From assembly GCF_030291075.1 (NCBI RefSeq), contig NZ_CP127407.1, positions 296,001 to 360,000 of the forward strand: a stretch of 64,000 nucleotides of DNA, read 5' to 3'. The notes beneath the pieces are model-generated. The model was given only the letters and a program-made list of their open reading frames with translations. It was not told the DNA's origin and ran no database searches. The first letter of the stretch is position 1. Each line of letters opens with the position of its first letter. Of this stretch, positions 34,470 through 43,733 are shown one piece after another. The DNA comes from Stenotrophomonas sp. 57 (GTDB taxonomy: Bacteria > Pseudomonadota > Gammaproteobacteria > Xanthomonadales > Xanthomonadaceae). A program made the translations under genes and the position numbers.

Positions 34470-34859
34470 TTACTCGCCCTGGTACTGCTTCTCTTCCACC
34501 AGGGCCGAACCGGCCACGCGGTTGATCTCGTTCTTCACCTGCACGCGCTCGCCATTGGTGCCGTACACGCCGCGCGCCAGCTGGATGAACGCATCGTCGA
34601 ACACCTGGGCCGCTTCCTTGTCGCGCAGCTGGTCCTGGATGTCCCACATGCGCTCGTTGATCGCCTTCAACTGCTGCTTCAACGCGGCCAGCGCCGGCTG
34701 TGCCTGCAGCTGCTGCTGCAGCAACGGCAGCAGCCCGTCCAGCTCGGTGCGTACATTGGCCAGCTTGGCGGCATCGTCGATGCGCTCGGCCTTGATCTCG
34801 AGAATGGTGATCTTGTCGATCAGCTCGCCGATCGATACCGGGGTCAGGATGGCGTCCAC
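34470..34859 (-). CDS. DUF6165-like protein
   Basis: The product has 129 residues and is mostly helical. The N-terminus DAILTPVSIGELIDKITILE and the segment KAERIDDAAKLANV are typical of a small conserved family that I recall as DUF6165, often near LPS- or glycan-related genes. The start is GTG 34859, with AGGA nine bases upstream; the open frame extends to 34907 without a ribosome-binding site. Function unknown. Confidence 0.7.
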   Translation of the reverse strand: MDAILTPVSIGELIDKITILEIKAERIDDAAKLANVRTELDGLLPLLQQQLQAQPALAALKQQLKAINERMWDIQDQLRDKEAAQVFDDAFIQLARGVYGTNGERVQVKNEINRVAGSALVEEKQYQGE

Positions 34860-35036
34860 GCGGTTGGTTCCTGGAAACAGAGCGCCATGATACCGCGCCG
34901 CTGGCATGCAGCCCGTTCCACGGGATTTACGCCGAATTTGCGCTGCAGGCCACGCAGCACCCTCGATCCGTTACGGGCACGCGCTCGACACTGACGTCCC
35001 GGCGGCGCGACCGCCTTCGACGAGGAAATCAGTGCA

Positions 35037-35735
35037 GTGAACAGCAAGGGGATGATGGCGGCGATGGTGGCCGCGCTGGCGGGGCTGCTCGGTATCGGCA
35101 GCGCGCAGGCACAGGTGCAGCTGAGCGGCAGCGCCGCACTCACCAGCGACTACGTGTGGCGTGGCAGCTCGCAGAGCGATGGCGACCCGGCGGTGCAGGC
35201 GGGCGCGAAGGTGGCCGTGGCATCGGGCTGGTACGCCAGCGCGTGGGGGTCCAATGTCTCGTTCAAGCCGGACAACGGCGCGCGCAGCGAGTTCGACCTG
35301 GTCGCTGGCTGGTCGGGCGCGCTGGCCACGGACTGGACGCTGGACGCCAACCTGACGCGCTACGTGTACCCGGGCACCGGCCGCGCGCTGGACTGGACCG
35401 AACTCAGCACCACGTTGACCTGGAAGCAGCGTGCCTGGCTGCAGGTCGCGCATTCCAACGATGCGCTGGCCGGTGGCCATCGCGGTACCTATGCCCAGCT
35501 CGGCGTACGGGTGCCGCTGCATGAACGCTTCCGCCTGGAAGCGGCGGTGGGCCAGTACTGGCTGGCCACCGCGCAGGGGCCGGATTACCTGCATGGCCAG
35601 ATCAGTGCCATTGCCACGCTGGCCCCGGCGTGGGAGCTGCGTGCCACTGTGCATGACACTGACAGCGCGGCCAAGCGCCTGTTCCCGGGCAACGCCGGGG
35701 GACGCTGGGAACTGGCGCTGCAGGGCAGCTTCTAG
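35037..35735 (+). CDS. TorF-family putative porin
   Basis: The product has 232 residues. A signal peptide (about 1-26, ending AQA) is followed by beta-barrel strands with alternating hydrophobic residues and a final Phe in ...LALQGSF. The early motif SGSAALTSDYVWRGSSQSD matches the TorF family (TIGR02001), which includes proteins thought to be outer-membrane porins. The start is GTG 35037, with GAGGAAA eight bases upstream. Its stop (TAG 35733-35735) overlaps the stop of the convergent MFS gene within one CTAG. Confidence 0.85.
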   Translation: MNSKGMMAAMVAALAGLLGIGSAQAQVQLSGSAALTSDYVWRGSSQSDGDPAVQAGAKVAVASGWYASAWGSNVSFKPDNGARSEFDLVAGWSGALATDWTLDANLTRYVYPGTGRALDWTELSTTLTWKQRAWLQVAHSNDALAGGHRGTYAQLGVRVPLHERFRLEAAVGQYWLATAQGPDYLHGQISAIATLAPAWELRATVHDTDSAAKRLFPGNAGGRWELALQGSF

Positions 35736-36925
35736 TTCGACGACACCGCTTGGCGCGCACGCAGCGCGCCGGGCAGCCACAGCAGCAGGGCCAGCACGGC
35801 CACCGTGGCACCGGCCACGCAGACGCCGGTCCAGCCGAAGCGCTGGTAGACCTGCGCCGACAACAGCGAACCCAGCGAACCGCCGATGAAGTAGCCGGTC
35901 ATGTAGCCGGCATTGAGGCGGTTGCGTGCGGCTGGTTGCAGGGCATAGATCAGGTTCTGGTTGCTGACGTGCAGCAGCTGCGCGGCCAGGTCAAGCACCA
36001 CCACGCCGATCAGCAGCGCCAGCAGCGAATGCGCCGACAGCCCCAGCGGCAGCCACGACAGCAGCAACAGCAGCAATGCGATGGCAGTGGCGCGACCGGT
36101 CTGGCCGCGGTCGGACATGCGCCCGGCCAGGCCGGCGGCCAGCGTGCCGGCCGCACCCACCATGCCGAACAGGCCGATGGTGGCGTCGCTGTAGGCATAC
36201 GGCGGCTGCGCCAGCAGGAACGCCAGCGGGGTCCAGAAGATCGCGAACATGGCGAAGCTGCAGGCCCCCAGCAATGTGCGTTGGCGCAGCACCGGTTCCT
36301 GCACGAACAGCACGCCGATCGAGCGCAGCAGTGCGAAATAGCCGAGGCCGGCGCTGTGGTGGAATCGCGGCAGGCCGCGTTGCAGCGCCAGCGCAGTCAT
36401 CACCAGAGTGCCGGCGGCGATCGCGTACACCAGGCGCCAGTCGCCCAGGCTGGACAACAGGCCGGCCACGGTGCGCGCCAGCAGGATGCCCAGCAGCAGG
36501 CCGCTCATCAACGTGCCGACCACGCGACCGCGATGTTCCGGCGCGGCCAGCGTAGCGGCGAACGGCACCAGCACCTGTGCCACTACCGAGAACAGGCCGG
36601 TGATCGCGGTGCCCACCAGCAGCCAGGCCAGCGACGGCGCACAGGCACTGATCACCAGCCCGCCGGCCGACAGCAGGCTCATCACCACGATCAGGCGACG
36701 CCGCTCGAACAGGTCACCCAGCGGCACCAGCAGGATCAGCCCGGCGGCATAGCTCAGCTGCGCGGCGGTCACCACCATGCCGACCTGGCTGAACGGCACG
36801 CCGAAGGCGTCGGCGATGGTGTGCAGCAGTGGCTGTGCATAGTAGTTGCTGGCCACGGCCACACCGGTGGCAACCGACATCAGCAGCACCTGCCAGCGGT
36901 GCAGTGGGGGGAGGGCGGGGCTCAC
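35732..36925 (-). CDS. MFS transporter, divergent from a LysR regulator
   Basis: The product has about 397 residues and 12 predicted membrane helices. The MFS loop motif is GDLFERRRLIVV. TFS-like features resemble YnfM/Bcr-type exporters (NYYAQPLLHTIADAFG near the start). The start is uncertain: GTG 36925 has GGAAG five bases upstream, while GTG 36952 is a longer choice. The frame runs much further, to 37825, but that part is the shadow of the LysR gene. Divergence from the LysR gene with a shared palindrome suggests control by it. Substrate unknown. Confidence 0.83.
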   Translation of the reverse strand: MSPALPPLHRWQVLLMSVATGVAVASNYYAQPLLHTIADAFGVPFSQVGMVVTAAQLSYAAGLILLVPLGDLFERRRLIVVMSLLSAGGLVISACAPSLAWLLVGTAITGLFSVVAQVLVPFAATLAAPEHRGRVVGTLMSGLLLGILLARTVAGLLSSLGDWRLVYAIAAGTLVMTALALQRGLPRFHHSAGLGYFALLRSIGVLFVQEPVLRQRTLLGACSFAMFAIFWTPLAFLLAQPPYAYSDATIGLFGMVGAAGTLAAGLAGRMSDRGQTGRATAIALLLLLLSWLPLGLSAHSLLALLIGVVVLDLAAQLLHVSNQNLIYALQPAARNRLNAGYMTGYFIGGSLGSLLSAQVYQRFGWTGVCVAGATVAVLALLLWLPGALRARQAVSSN

Positions 36926-36971
36926 GCGGTCTTCCAGAAAAGCGGGGTGCACAGTGTCCGCCTGCTGCAGC

Positions 36972-36994
36972 GATGATGGAAATGAATCATCATC
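36972..36994. promoter_or_regulatory. Candidate operator between the LysR and MFS genes
   Basis: The inverted repeat GATGATG-N9-CATCATC lies in the 99-base gap between the divergent starts. LysR regulators usually bind such dyads (T-N11-A type) and control both directions. Assignment as the binding site is inference. Confidence 0.5.
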
Positions 36995-37024
36995 ATCCCT
37001 GTCATCTGGAAACGAGATAGCAGG

Positions 37025-37912
37025 GTGAACCTCAAGCAGCTCGAGTTTGCCGTTGCCCTGGCCGAGGAAGCCAACTTCACCCGCGCCGCCGAACGCTGCC
37101 ATGTGGTGCAGTCCGCACTCAGCCACCAGATCGCCGCACTGGAGCAGGAACTGGGCACGCCGCTGTTTGAACGCCTGCCGCGCCAGGTGCGGGCCACCGC
37201 CGCCGGTGAGGCCATGCTGGTGCATGCGCGGCAGGCCTTGGCCAGCCTGCGCCATCTGCGTGCCGACGTGGCGGCGGTGAGTGGCGAAGTGCGCGGGCTG
37301 CTGGCGATCGGGCAGATTTCCTCGCTGACCGGCATCGACGTGGTGGCGATGCTGGCCGCCTTCCAGCAGGTGCACCCGCAGGTGGAATTCCAGTTGCGGG
37401 TGGACAAGAGCGAGGACCTGATCGCGCAGGTGCAGTCGCGTGTGCTGGATGTGGCACTGGTGGGGCTGGCACCTTCTGCGGCGCTTGACGGGGTCTGCCA
37501 CCAGATGCTGCAGGAAGAAGACCTGGTGGCGGTGCTGGCGCCGTCGCACCGTCTGGCCCGGCGCAGGCGGCTGCCATTGACCGAACTGCAGGACGAGGCG
37601 CTGGTCGATTTCCCGCGCGGCACCGGTGCGCGGCGGCAGACCGACGATGCGTTCGCTGCCGCCGACCTGCCGCACACGGTGCGCTTCGAGGTCAATCTGA
37701 TGGAACTGGTCGAGCGCTTCGTCCGCCATGGGCTGGCGGTCGGCATCGTGCCGGCGTTGATCGCCGAAGGCTTTGAAGGCGTGGTGCGGATTCCGCTGCA
37801 GCCGACCCCGACCCGCCGCGTGCATCTGGTCTGGCAGCGGCTGCCGACACCGGCGGCGCGGGCGTTCGTCGAGGCCGTGCTCAGCCGCGCAGGCGCAGGC
37901 TCAGGCCCTTGA
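37025..37912 (+). CDS. LysR-family transcriptional regulator
   Basis: The product has 295 residues. The N-terminal helix-turn-helix (1-60) reads MNLKQLEFAVALAEEANFTR and AAERCHVVQSALSHQIAALE. A two-lobed effector-binding domain follows (about 88-290), beginning after GLLAIGQISS. The start codon is GTG 37025, with AGG next to it. It is divergent from the MFS gene, which it probably regulates with an unknown ligand. Its last 32 bases overlap the end of the convergent DUF1456 gene. Confidence 0.92.
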   Translation: MNLKQLEFAVALAEEANFTRAAERCHVVQSALSHQIAALEQELGTPLFERLPRQVRATAAGEAMLVHARQALASLRHLRADVAAVSGEVRGLLAIGQISSLTGIDVVAMLAAFQQVHPQVEFQLRVDKSEDLIAQVQSRVLDVALVGLAPSAALDGVCHQMLQEEDLVAVLAPSHRLARRRRLPLTELQDEALVDFPRGTGARRQTDDAFAAADLPHTVRFEVNLMELVERFVRHGLAVGIVPALIAEGFEGVVRIPLQPTPTRRVHLVWQRLPTPAARAFVEAVLSRAGAGSGP

Positions 37913-38348
37913 GGAAATTGCGCAGCATCTGGTCCAGGCAACGCCGGTAGTTGGTGTGCCCGGGCTGGCGGAACAGCGCGCCCACTTCCGACTTGGACAC
38001 GTTGAAACCGGCGCTGGCGAAGATCTCCATCAGGTCCACGTCGCGCAGCTGGAAGGCCACGCGCAGCTTCTTCAGCACCAGGTTGTTGTCGATGCGGGTT
38101 TCCACCGCGCGCTGCGGCTGGCTCTCGTCGCGACCGCGCAGGTGCACGATCAGTCCGTCGAGGAAGTGGGCCAGCGCGCTGTCGCTCATCGCCTCGAAAC
38201 CGGCTTCGTCCTCGCGGCGCAGCCAGGCCTTCACCTGCTCGGTATCCACGGCGAAGGCCGGGTCGGCCATCTGGCACAGGGTCACCACGTGGTGGTCGCC
38301 CAGGTCCAGGGAGTAGCGCACGCTGCGCAGGACATCGTTGTTGATCAT
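37881..38348 (-). CDS. DUF1456-family protein (YehS-like)
   Basis: The product has 155 residues. It contains two copies of a helical repeat: MINNDVLRSVRYSLDLGD near the start, and RIDNNLVLKKLRVAFQLRD in the second half. Each is followed by a cluster of Asp/Lys/Glu residues typical of DUF1456 (E. coli YehS). The function is unknown. Its 3' end overlaps the LysR gene by 32 bases in the opposite direction. Confidence 0.88.
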   Translation of the reverse strand: MINNDVLRSVRYSLDLGDHHVVTLCQMADPAFAVDTEQVKAWLRREDEAGFEAMSDSALAHFLDGLIVHLRGRDESQPQRAVETRIDNNLVLKKLRVAFQLRDVDLMEIFASAGFNVSKSEVGALFRQPGHTNYRRCLDQMLRNFLKGLSLRLRG

Positions 38349-38376
38349 GGCCCAATTGTACCGGTCACCCTGCAGC

Positions 38377-38416
38377 TGGGGTCAGATCCCTTTTCGGAGC
38401 AGGGGGAACTGACCCC
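38377..38416. repeat. GGGGTCAGATCCCTT palindrome (degraded copy)
   Basis: GGGGTCAGATCCCTTTT / CAGGGGGAACTGACCCC is a third copy of the family at 7418 and 10685. It lies between the divergent DUF1456 and SDR genes. Confidence 0.7.
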
Positions 38417-38493
38417 GGATCTGGCCGATCCGGCAACACAGGGGCCGGCCGACGATGCCAGAATGGGGGTCTGGTTTCCCATGGAGTTGCCTG

Positions 38494-39246
38494 ATGACCC
38501 GCACCGTCCTGATTACCGGCGCCACGTCCGGCTTTGGCGCCGCCGCCGTCCATCGCTTCGCCCAGGCGGGCTGGAAGGTGATCGCCACCGGCCGCCGCGG
38601 CGAGCGCCTGCAGCCGCTGGTCGACCGGTACGGCAAGGACGTGGTGCACGCCGCCGTCTTCGACATCCGCGATGCGGTGGCGATGGAAGCGGCGCTGCTG
38701 GCGCTGCCGCCGGCATTCGGTGAGATCGACCTGCTGGTCAACAATGCGGGCCTGGCGCAGGGGACGGCGCCGGCGCAGAGCGCGAAGCTGTCGGACTGGA
38801 CCACGATGATCGACACCAACATCACCGCGCTGGTCACCCTGACCCACCGCCTGCTGCCGCAGCTGGTGGAGCGCAGGGGCGCGATCATCAACATCTCGTC
38901 GGTGGCCGGTGTCTACCCGTATCCGGGCGGCAATGCCTACGGTGGCACCAAGGCCTTCGTCAGCCAGTTCTCGCTGGGCCTGCGCTCGGACCTGCACGGC
39001 ACCGGCGTGCGGGTGACCACGATCGAGCCGGGCATGGCCGAAACCGAGTTCACCGTGGTGCGTACCCATGGCGATCAGGCTGCGTCGGACAAGCTCTATA
39101 CCGGCGCCAACCCGATGACCGCCGAAGACATCGCCGAGCAGATCTTCTGGGTGGCCACGCTGCCGCCGCACCTGAACATCAATCGTCTGGAACTGATGCC
39201 GGTCAGCCAGTCGTTTGCGGGCTTCCAGGTGGCCCGCGAAGGCTGA
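38494..39246 (+). CDS. Short-chain dehydrogenase (YdfG-like, NADP-dependent)
   Basis: The product has 250 residues. Classical SDR motifs: cofactor-binding TGATSGFG (8-15), NNAG (83-86), catalytic S136 in NISSVAG, and Y149xxxK153 in NAYGGTK. The basic ATGRRGE after the second strand favours NADP over NAD. Size and motifs fit YdfG, a 3-hydroxy acid (serine, malonic semialdehyde) dehydrogenase; the exact substrate is inferred. ATG 38494 is used because the upstream part of the frame has no signal or family match. A SMAG pair follows. Confidence 0.88.
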   Translation: MTRTVLITGATSGFGAAAVHRFAQAGWKVIATGRRGERLQPLVDRYGKDVVHAAVFDIRDAVAMEAALLALPPAFGEIDLLVNNAGLAQGTAPAQSAKLSDWTTMIDTNITALVTLTHRLLPQLVERRGAIINISSVAGVYPYPGGNAYGGTKAFVSQFSLGLRSDLHGTGVRVTTIEPGMAETEFTVVRTHGDQAASDKLYTGANPMTAEDIAEQIFWVATLPPHLNINRLELMPVSQSFAGFQVAREG

Positions 39247-39262
39247 CCTGCGTCGCGGGTCC

Positions 39263-39323
39263 TGTAGAGCCGAGCCCATGCTCGGCTTTGTCTGGATTCA
39301 GCCGAGCATGGCTCGGCCCTACA
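39263..39323. repeat. SMAG-type palindrome pair
   Basis: TGTAGAGCCGAGCCCATGCTCGGCT faces AGCCGAGCATGGCTCGGCCCTACA, with CTAC at the far end. It follows the SDR gene. Confidence 0.85.
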
Positions 39324-39326
39324 GAA

Positions 39327-39358
39327 ACAAAAAAGCCGGGCATTGCCCGGCTTTTTCC
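39327..39358. terminator. Bidirectional intrinsic terminator
   Basis: The stem AGCCGGGC-ATT-GCCCGGCT has six or more A on the left and five T on the right. It can end transcripts from both the SDR gene (+) and the SPOR gene (-). Confidence 0.85.
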
Positions 39359-39374
39359 GTTCAGATCCGATGGG

Positions 39375-40280
39375 TCACTGCGCCTTGATCGCCATCGCCT
39401 GCAGGCCGGTGCCATCCAGCTTCTGCTTGGCTTCGGACAGTTCGCCGGCGCTGCCATACGGCCCCATGCGCACGCGGTACACGGTCTTGCCGTTGATCTG
39501 CGCCGACTCCACGCGTGCAGCAAGACCCATCATCGCCAGCTTGGCCTTGGTGGCTTCGGCATCGCCGGAGGCACCGAACGCGCCTGCCTGCAGGATGTAG
39601 CGGGCGTTGTCGGCGGCCGCCGGTGCTGCAGCCGCCGCGGCACCCGCCGTTGCCGGTGCAGTTTCCGCGCGTGCTGCCGGCGTGGCGGCGGCGGTGCTGG
39701 TCGAGGCCGGGGCGGTGCCGGCCGACGGCGTTGCCGCCGCCGGGCGTTCACTCAGCGGTGCCGGCAGCGGACGGCTGGTGGCGGTCACCTGCGCGGTGCT
39801 GGACACGCTGGCGGTGGCAGCCGGTGCCGGTGCGGTGGTCGTCGCCGGCGGAACCGGCTTGCCTTCCAGCGCAGCCTGCGCGCGCGACGCTTCGGCCTTG
39901 GCCCGGCGCTGCTCTTCAGCACGCGCGCTGGCCGCCAGCTCGGCGTCGGACATTTCAACTTCCTTGCCCGGCAGCAGGGTGTAGAAGTCGTACTGGGTGG
40001 TGGCCGGCTTTTCCGGTTCGGCCGGCTTCGGCGTGGTCGGCTGCGCGGCCGGCTGGGCGCCGACATCGCTGTCGGCGTCCGCGACCGGGGCCGGCTGCGC
40101 GTTCGGGTTCGGCTGGGGACCGGCGCGCAGGAAGCCATCGCCTTCGCCCTTGAACAGGTTCGGCGCCGCCAGGAACACCACGGCCGCGATCGCTACACCC
40201 GCTACCAGCCACACCCATCCGGGTGTGCCCTGGCTGCCGCCGTTGCGTCGTGCCTGGCTTTTGCCGCGTCGTGCTGCCAT
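39375..40280 (-). CDS. SPOR-domain inner-membrane protein
   Basis: The product has 301 residues. It has a basic N-terminus, one membrane segment (about 22-41, WLVAGVAIAAVVFLAAPNL), a long Pro/Ala/Thr-rich periplasmic linker, and a C-terminal SPOR domain (about 225-301, YILQAGAFGASGDAEATKAK and YRVRMGPYGSAGELSEAK). SPOR domains bind denuded septal peptidoglycan, so a cell-division or wall role is likely (FtsN-like layout, although not a sure orthologue). It is 21 bases after argS in the same direction, a common arrangement in this group. Confidence 0.88.
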   Translation of the reverse strand: MAARRGKSQARRNGGSQGTPGWVWLVAGVAIAAVVFLAAPNLFKGEGDGFLRAGPQPNPNAQPAPVADADSDVGAQPAAQPTTPKPAEPEKPATTQYDFYTLLPGKEVEMSDAELAASARAEEQRRAKAEASRAQAALEGKPVPPATTTAPAPAATASVSSTAQVTATSRPLPAPLSERPAAATPSAGTAPASTSTAAATPAARAETAPATAGAAAAAAPAAADNARYILQAGAFGASGDAEATKAKLAMMGLAARVESAQINGKTVYRVRMGPYGSAGELSEAKQKLDGTGLQAMAIKAQ

Positions 40281-40301
40281 GTGTACTGCGTCTCCTGATG
40301 C

Positions 40302-41990
40302 TTACATTTTTTCCGGGGCGCTGACGCCCAGGAGTTCGAGGCCGTTGGCCAGCACCTGGCGTGCGGCGCAGGCCAGGGTCAGCTTGGCATTGCGGTCAGT
40401 GGCATCTTCCACCAGCACCGGCGTCCCGTGATACCACGTGTGGAACGCGTGCGCCAATTCACGCAGGTACTGCGCCACCAGGTGCGGTTCCAGCGCCACG
40501 CCGGCCGCTTCCACCACTTCCGGATACCGCGAGATCTCGTTCATCAGCACCAGCGAGGCATCGTCGGCCAGGCGGCCGAGGTTGGCCAGACCGTTGCCCT
40601 GTTCGTACACCAGGCCCTTCTCCTGCGCCTGGCGCAGCAGGCTGCAGACGCGGGCATGCGCGTACTGCACGTAGAACACCGGGTTGTCGTTGCTCTGCTG
40701 GCGGGCCAGGTCGATGTCGAAGGTCAGCTGCGAATCGGGCTTGCGCGCGATCAGGAACCAGCGGGTGGCATCGCGGCCGGCTTCCTCGATCAGGTCGCGC
40801 AGGGTGAAGTAGCTGCCGGCACGCTTGGACAGCTTCACTTCCTCGCCGCCGCGCATGACCGTGACCATCTGGTGCAGCACGTATTCCGGCCAGCCCTGCG
40901 GGATGCCCACTTCCATCGCCTGCAGGCCGGCGCGCACGCGGGCCAGCGAGCCGTGGTGGTCCGCGCCCAGCTCGGTGATCGCGCGCTCGTAGCCACGCTG
41001 CCACTTGGACAGGTGGTAGGCCACGTCCGGCACGAAGTAGGTGAAGGTGCCGTCGGACTTGCGCATCACGCGGTCCTTGTCGTCACCGAAGTCGGTGCTG
41101 CGCAGCCACAGCGCGCCGCCTTCCTCGTAGGTGTGGCCCGAGGCCTGCAGCTTGGCGACCGCCTCAGCAACCTTGCCGTCGGCGTACAGCGAACTTTCCA
41201 GGAAATAGATGTCGAAGTCGACGCCGAACGCGGCCAGATCCAGGTTCTGCTCGTTGCGCAGGTAGGCCACCGCGAAGCGACGGATCGCCTGCATGTCGTC
41301 CGGGTCCTTGGCCCCAACCACGGTGCTGCCTTCCAGGTCGACGCTGGCGCCGGCCATGTAGGCGCGGGCGACGTCGGCGATGTATTCACCGCGGTAGCCG
41401 CCTTCCGGCCAGCCGTCCTGGTCCGGAGCGATCCCCTTGATCCGTGCCTGGGTGGACAGTGCCAGGTTCTCGATCTGAACGCCGGCGTCGTTGTAGTAGA
41501 ACTCCCGCTTGGCGTTCCAGCCGTTGGCATCAAGCACGCGCGCCACGCAGTCGCCGATTGCCGCCGCGCGGCCGTGGCCGACATGCAGCGGGCCGGTCGG
41601 GTTGGCCGACACGTACTCCACGCCCACGGTGCGGCCATTGCCGGACAGGTTGCGGCCGTAGTCGTGGGCTTCCTTGATGACCGAAGCGGTTTCGCGCTGG
41701 TACGCGGCCGGAGCCAGGTGGAAGTTGATGAAGCCGGGGCCGGCGATCTCGACCTTGCTGACGTCCTCGCTGCGCGGCAGCGCCTCGACCAGCGCCTGTG
41801 CCAGTGCGCGCGGATTGCTGCGCGCGGCCTTGGCCAGCAGCATCGCGGCGTTGGTGGCGAAGTCGCCGTGGTCGCGGGTCTTCGGGCGCTCGACCACGAA
41901 GTCCGGCGGCAGGGAGTCGGCGGGCAGGGTGCCATTGGCGCGCAAGGCTTCGATGCCTTGGCTGATCAGGGCGCGGAGGAGATTTTTCAC
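40302..41990 (-). CDS. argS: Arginyl-tRNA synthetase
   Basis: The product has 562 residues, the usual ArgRS length. The N-terminal Add-1 domain is followed by the class I catalytic core with HIGH variant HVGH (136-139), preceded by SANPTGPL, and a KMSKS-like KLSKRAG. The C-terminal DALR anticodon-binding domain ends in a conserved hydrophobic segment around ANGLELLG. It charges tRNA-Arg with arginine. It is followed by the SPOR gene and is probably its co-transcript. Confidence 0.96.
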   Translation of the reverse strand: MKNLLRALISQGIEALRANGTLPADSLPPDFVVERPKTRDHGDFATNAAMLLAKAARSNPRALAQALVEALPRSEDVSKVEIAGPGFINFHLAPAAYQRETASVIKEAHDYGRNLSGNGRTVGVEYVSANPTGPLHVGHGRAAAIGDCVARVLDANGWNAKREFYYNDAGVQIENLALSTQARIKGIAPDQDGWPEGGYRGEYIADVARAYMAGASVDLEGSTVVGAKDPDDMQAIRRFAVAYLRNEQNLDLAAFGVDFDIYFLESSLYADGKVAEAVAKLQASGHTYEEGGALWLRSTDFGDDKDRVMRKSDGTFTYFVPDVAYHLSKWQRGYERAITELGADHHGSLARVRAGLQAMEVGIPQGWPEYVLHQMVTVMRGGEEVKLSKRAGSYFTLRDLIEEAGRDATRWFLIARKPDSQLTFDIDLARQQSNDNPVFYVQYAHARVCSLLRQAQEKGLVYEQGNGLANLGRLADDASLVLMNEISRYPEVVEAAGVALEPHLVAQYLRELAHAFHTWYHGTPVLVEDATDRNAKLTLACAARQVLANGLELLGVSAPEKM

Positions 41991-42103
41991 GAGGCCTGCT
42001 GTGAGAATGAGCGGCGGAATCGCCCATTTTAGCGCAGATACCCGCAGCCACGCTGACCGGAAGATGCCCGTGGGGGCGGCCGATGGCCTCTGGCGGGCCG
42101 CGC

Positions 42104-42808
42104 TCAGCCGAACAGGCGCGGCCGGGCCTGGGCCAGCAGGCCCCGTTCAGCAAACGAAACGGGACGGCCCTCGCCGACCACGAAGTGGTCCAGCAGGCGC
42201 ACGTCCACCATCGCCAGTGCCTGCTGCAGTTCATCGGTGATGCGGGTGTCGGCGCTGGAGGGTTCCGGGTCGCCGGACGGATGGTTGTGGCTGAGGATCA
42301 CCGCCGCCGCGTTGTGCAGCAGCGCGCGCCGCACCACCTCGCGGGGGTAGACCGGGGCGGCATTGATGGTGCCGTGGAACAGCTCTTCGCAGGCGATCAG
42401 GCGGTGGCGGTTGTCCAGGAACAGGGCCATGAAGACTTCGCGGGCCTGGCCACGCAGGCGGTGCTGCAGGTAGCGGCCGACCGCCGCCGGGTTGTTGCCC
42501 ACCGCCTCGCCGTGTTCCAGCTCGGCCGTCAGGTAGCGGTGGGCCAGCTCCAGCCCGGCGGCCAGCGTGCAGCTGCGTGCAGGGCCGAGCCCGGGCAGGC
42601 GGGCCAGTTCGGCGGCGGGGCGATCGAGCAGCACCCGCAACGGGCCGTGCGACTGCAGCAGGTCGCGCGCGGTCTGCACGGCATCGCGGCCACCGAACCC
42701 GGAGCCGAGAAACAACGCCAGCAGTTCAGCATCGGAAAGTGCGTCAGGCCCGCGCGCGATCAGCTTCTCGCGGGGGCGTTCCTGTTCGGGCCAGTCATGG
42801 ATGGGCAT
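42104..42808 (-). CDS. radC: RadC-family JAB-domain protein
   Basis: The product has 234 residues. An N-terminal HhH-like UPF0758 region (about 1-100) precedes the JAMM metal site H174-x-H176-x10-D187 in [15 protein letters not shown]. The name RadC comes from an early misassignment to DNA repair, and the actual activity is not established. The start at ATG 42808 follows a clear end of the upstream frame; the longer frame to 43000 has no support. It is divergent from or independent of its neighbours. Confidence 0.9.
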   Translation of the reverse strand: MPIHDWPEQERPREKLIARGPDALSDAELLALFLGSGFGGRDAVQTARDLLQSHGPLRVLLDRPAAELARLPGLGPARSCTLAAGLELAHRYLTAELEHGEAVGNNPAAVGRYLQHRLRGQAREVFMALFLDNRHRLIACEELFHGTINAAPVYPREVVRRALLHNAAAVILSHNHPSGDPEPSSADTRITDELQQALAMVDVRLLDHFVVGEGRPVSFAERGLLAQARPRLFG

Positions 42809-42878
42809 GGCCCCATCATCGCCAGACCTTGCGGTGGTTCCCATCGGGGCAAGCCGCGGGCCCGGGTCGGCCAATGCC

Positions 42879-43505
42879 TCAGTCGCGCCGGGTCTGCAGG
42901 TAGTCGAACAGTTCCTGGTTGTTCTGCAGGCCCAGCTTGCGCTTGGCTTCGGCTTTCTGCCGGCTGATGGTCTTCGGGCTACGCCCGCAACGCTCGGCAA
43001 TGGCGTTCACGTTGAGACCGGCTGCCAGCAGGTCCAGCACTTCCTGTTCGCGTGCAGACAACGGCGCCGGTTCCCGCGGGTACAGCAGGTCGCGGGCCTG
43101 CAGGTGGTGGCGCAGCTGCTGGGAGACGAACACCTGCCCGGCCAGTGCGGCGTTCACTGCCTGCGGCAGCTCGGTGAAGTCGGCGCATTTGTCCACCAGG
43201 CCACGGATGCCCTCGCGCAGCAGCCCGTCCAGCAGCCCGGGATGGCGCGCGCCGGTCAGCACCACCACCGGCAGGCCCGGGTGGCGGGTGTGCAGCGCAT
43301 CGATCAGCTCCAGGCCGTCCGGGCCTGCGCCCGGCATCGACAGATCGGTCAGCACCGCATCGCAGCCATGGCGGTCCACCAGTTGCAGCAGCCCGGCGCC
43401 GTCACTGGCGCAGCCGACGATGTCCATCAGGTGGGTCTGCAGCACGATGCGGACACCGTGCAGGACCACGGGATGGTCGTCGGCGATGATGATGCGTGGG
43501 TGCAC
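42879..43505 (-). CDS. NarL/RcsB-type response regulator, orphan
   Basis: The product has 208 residues. Receiver: acidic pair D9-D10, phospho-site D54 in LTDLSMPG and K106 in LVDKCADF. LuxR helix-turn-helix: [26 protein letters not shown]. The start is GTG 43505, with AGGAG five bases upstream; the upstream frame is not supported. There is no kinase within reach in the window. It resembles RcsB/EvgA-type regulators, but its target is unknown. Confidence 0.9.
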   Translation of the reverse strand: MHPRIIIADDHPVVLHGVRIVLQTHLMDIVGCASDGAGLLQLVDRHGCDAVLTDLSMPGAGPDGLELIDALHTRHPGLPVVVLTGARHPGLLDGLLREGIRGLVDKCADFTELPQAVNAALAGQVFVSQQLRHHLQARDLLYPREPAPLSAREQEVLDLLAAGLNVNAIAERCGRSPKTISRQKAEAKRKLGLQNNQELFDYLQTRRD

Positions 43506-43733
43506 GCGGCTCCTTGCAGATCGAACGAACCGCTGCATGCAGCGGCCAACGCCTGATTCTGCAAAATCGAGAGGCCACAACGGTATAGGAAACGTCCGAA
43601 ACCGATGCCGGGTGACTCCCGGATCAACGTAGGCGGATTCCATCTGCTGATAGCCGCCCGCTATGTGCGTCCTGCATCGGGACATTACCGACCATCGGGT
43701 AAGCTAGCGCCCTCGTTTGCACAGGAATTCCAG

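Noticed and set aside
36926..37825. A 300-residue N-terminal extension of the MFS gene
   Set aside because: It is the shadow of the LysR gene on the other strand. The MFS helices begin only after about 36925.
42104..42808. RadC as a DNA-repair gene or an antirestriction marker of a mobile element
   Set aside because: The repair role is not supported for the family, and no integrase or mobile-element gene is nearby.
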